From contig NZ_CAKVMR010000079.1 in assembly GCF_934772795.1 (NCBI RefSeq), forward strand, positions 1 through 9,141: DNA of 9,141 bases, written 5' to 3'. Position numbers and translations under genes: made by a program. Position 1 is the stretch's first letter, and every line of letters begins with the position of its first letter. Below are positions 7,451 through 9,141 of this stretch, piece by piece. Source of the DNA: an uncultured Holdemanella sp. GTDB lineage: Bacteria > Bacillota_I > Bacilli_A > Erysipelotrichales > Erysipelotrichaceae. The notes beneath the pieces are model-generated. The model saw only the letters and a program-made list of their open reading frames with translations, made no database searches and was not told the DNA's origin.

Positions 7451-7705
7451 TCAATCTCTTGTTCGAACATAATACAAAGATAGTAGTACCACTTCTACAA
7501 TTCCATATGGAAACAACCATAAATATGCAAATTCTGGATGTAATTCATCAATAGGTGTTTCTGAATTTTCGATTACAATTACACCAGACTTTATATCTTC
7601 TACTTTTTTCTTATCATGATAGATATGCAAAGGACAAATAATAGCAAGTACAATTATGCATATCAATAATACTCTTCCTGGCTTTTTATTCATAATAATT
7701 TTCAT
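7451..7705 (-). CDS. Small two-helix membrane protein of unknown function
   Basis: An 84-residue protein that I do not recognise. It has a positively charged N-terminus (NKKPGR), a helix at about 12-29, a polar loop of about 30 residues rich in Lys, Glu and Asp (about 30-58), and a second helix at about 60-79 ending in VRTRD. The positive-inside rule predicts both ends in the cytoplasm and the loop outside. The first helix ends LAIIC, but Ile before the Cys does not make a lipobox, so a lipoprotein is unlikely. The start at 7705 has AGAAGGG five to six bases upstream and overlaps the end of the permease gene by 20 bases; the gap to the next gene is 32 bases. Its position between two transporter genes suggests an accessory subunit or immunity peptide. 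It does not look like a lactococcin 972 precursor, since it keeps a C-terminal helix. Confidence 0.75.
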   Translation of the reverse strand: MKIIMNKKPGRVLLICIIVLAIICPLHIYHDKKKVEDIKSGVIVIENSETPIDELHPEFAYLWLFPYGIVEVVLLSLYYVRTRD

Positions 7706-9026
7706 TAAACACCCTTCTATTTAATACAAAAAACAAAACATTGTATATAAGCAATACTATCATTCCGATTGAATATGGAAAACTACTTGTTCCAGTAATA
7801 ATCATTGTTGGATCTCTATAAGTAAGTGGATTAATTATATTTATCATATTTAAAGAACCTAGCGGCGATAAAAAGTATAGTCCTGCTATAACAAATAAAC
7901 TAATAAATAATCCTATATACGCATTTTTAATAAGATAAGAAACCATAAAAGTAAACTGATAATAAACACCAATCAACAATATAAGCATTACTACTGTCAA
8001 AATAATGACAATTCCTAATGTCGTATAATCCAAATAAGGATTTCGTGCCATTTCTGTACTGTAATATGTTAAACCTACATTATACATAGCATTTTTCGAA
8101 ATACAGTGTTGTGTTCCATTTACAAAATCTTTAATTTTTGAAAAACTAAAACCTGTAATTCCATCCACATTAGCTAAAATTGGATATTTAAAATTTTGAA
8201 ATCCTGACTTTATGCCTAGAATGATTGAAAATACTAATATGGGAACGAATACTACACCAAGAATCAAAATGAGATCTGAAGTAAATTTGTATATATAAAA
8301 TTTACTTTTCAATCCGGGTATAACCATTAAAGATTTATCTAAACCATCGTCATGATAATTTTTTCGTACATTAAAAAATAACAATACAATTAGAATGGGA
8401 ATACCCAAAAACAATACATTTCGACTTAGTTGTATTAAAATTGTAGCACTGTCTACGCTTGAATAGCAAAGAGGGCTCAATTCATTTCGGTATAATCTCT
8501 CAAAATAACGTGCTCCCTGCTGATATGTTGGAATCATTTCATAGCCAGCCGTTCCTACAGGTTGAAACCAGGTGTAATCTTTTGGATTCGGTGGTACTCG
8601 TGTTAATTTATATTTTTTTTGAATCTGTTTTAACTCTTTCTCATGATTTGTATAATCAAAAGTAGACTGTGATTTTATCGGTACGCTCATACGCATATCC
8701 ACATTGTAACAATAGACTTCCATACCCGTTATATACATTTTCTTCCACTGTTTACTCTCTTTGTAGTATTCAAAAAACTTCCCTTTATTATTTACAGATT
8801 CAATCTGTTTTTCGATATATTTTCTTTTCGAATCAGGTAAGTTAAAACGAGTTAAAGCACTAACTTCCATTGATCCTTGAGATAATGAAAATACGTCTTC
8901 TATCTGTGCCTTATTGTTTAATACAACCAACATGACAAGTTCGCATATAAGTAAAAGCCCAATTAATATTTTAACCTGTGATTTTTTTAAGTTCCGTTTT
9001 ATTTCAAATTTCATAAATTTCAACAT
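7686..9026 (-). CDS. ABC-2-like transport permease
   Basis: A 446-residue integral membrane protein with the ABC-2 permease plan: helix at about 20-37, an outside region of about 160 residues, then helices at about 201-219, 251-271, 335-355, 370-386 and 421-436. After helix 2 the segment DDGLDKSLMVIPGLKSKFYIYKF resembles the coupling region of ABC-2 permeases, in which an acidic-Gly-x-x stretch is followed by a Pro and a Lys before the next helix. Such proteins usually move peptides, lipids or drugs with a separate ATPase. Its ATPase may be the product at the end of this operon or one encoded beyond the window. A GTG at 9035 is possible, but the ATG at 9026 is preferred because GGGTGAT lies just upstream of it. 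It overlaps the 84-residue gene by 20 bases. Confidence 0.8.
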   Translation of the reverse strand: MLKFMKFEIKRNLKKSQVKILIGLLLICELVMLVVLNNKAQIEDVFSLSQGSMEVSALTRFNLPDSKRKYIEKQIESVNNKGKFFEYYKESKQWKKMYITGMEVYCYNVDMRMSVPIKSQSTFDYTNHEKELKQIQKKYKLTRVPPNPKDYTWFQPVGTAGYEMIPTYQQGARYFERLYRNELSPLCYSSVDSATILIQLSRNVLFLGIPILIVLLFFNVRKNYHDDGLDKSLMVIPGLKSKFYIYKFTSDLILILGVVFVPILVFSIILGIKSGFQNFKYPILANVDGITGFSFSKIKDFVNGTQHCISKNAMYNVGLTYYSTEMARNPYLDYTTLGIVIILTVVMLILLIGVYYQFTFMVSYLIKNAYIGLFISLFVIAGLYFLSPLGSLNMINIINPLTYRDPTMIITGTSSFPYSIGMIVLLIYNVLFFVLNRRVFNENYYE

Positions 9027-9031
9027 ATCAA

Positions 9032-9139
9032 TCACCCGTTACAATCAAATCTTTCTTTTTTAACAAAGCTCCTCTTTTGCAAATGGGTGGTGAATAGAAA
9101 TGTGAGCAATTTCGTTAGCCAGACACCTAACAAAAGAAA
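9032..9139 (-). CDS. Partial 3' end of an upstream operon gene (frame unresolved)
   Basis: The last 100 bases probably encode the C-terminus of another operon member, but two frames are open. One ends at 9032, inside the ribosome binding site of the permease gene. It encodes 35 residues with a hydrophobic start (LLLGVWLTKLLTFLF) and a basic tail (KRSFVKKE), like the end of a permease. The other ends at 9060 and encodes 26 residues including LANEIAHISIHH; it has fewer G/C third positions, closer to the neighbouring genes. I prefer the first for its membrane character and coupled stop, but only weakly. The product cannot be named. Confidence 0.35.
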   Translation of the reverse strand, partial: FLLLGVWLTKLLTFLFTTHLQKRSFVKKERFDCNG

Positions 9140-9141
9140 CA

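Noticed and set aside
7451..7705. 84-residue protein as the lactococcin-972-like precursor or a lipoprotein
   Set aside because: It keeps a hydrophobic C-terminal helix followed by positive charges, and the Cys after the first helix is preceded by Ile, not Gly, Ala or Ser.
8459..8665. 68-codon open frame on the plus strand
   Set aside because: It is antisense within the permease gene, with no start signal or similarity.

Overview
The window is AT-rich, roughly one third G+C. It uses ordinary TAA/TGA/TAG stops, strong purine-rich Shine-Dalgarno sequences close to ATG starts, and tightly packed or overlapping genes. Together with the protein families present, this suggests a low-GC Bacillota, possibly a gut member of the Erysipelotrichia or Clostridia. 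The genus cannot be fixed from the sequence. No rRNA, tRNA, CRISPR array or complete transposase gene was found.

Left part (1-2076, minus strand): a fused glycosyltransferase family 2 / GtrA-like membrane protein is followed 61 bases later by an RpiR-family HTH-SIS regulator, probably in one transcript. Immediately downstream of the regulator, at the window edge, is a short run of degenerate repeats that looks like the end of an insertion element.

Middle part (2080-4760, plus-strand genes, then about 680 bases without a gene): a decayed piece of a COG2865-type ATP-binding regulator is followed by an intact AAA_14/DUF4143 ATPase with its own plausible promoter. The gene-poor stretch after it holds five copies of a GAGCCAC-type repeat phased every 21-23 bases, interpreted as a relic of an IS21-like terminus. 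It also holds a bidirectional terminator-like hairpin that probably ends the next operon on the minus strand.

Right part (4762-9141, minus strand): a compact export or immunity-type cassette, read from right to left. It starts with the unresolved 3' tail of an upstream gene, then a six-helix ABC-2-like permease, an 84-residue double-helix membrane protein, a 676-residue eight-helix protein resembling the DUF1430 bacteriocin-associated family, and a 209-residue ABC ATPase. The last two resemble the permease/ATPase pair found next to lactococcin-972-type bacteriocins. No bacteriocin precursor is visible here, and the extra permease and the small membrane protein make the set more elaborate than the classic three-gene arrangement. 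It is the best candidate for an undescribed system, and its 5' portion lies beyond the window.
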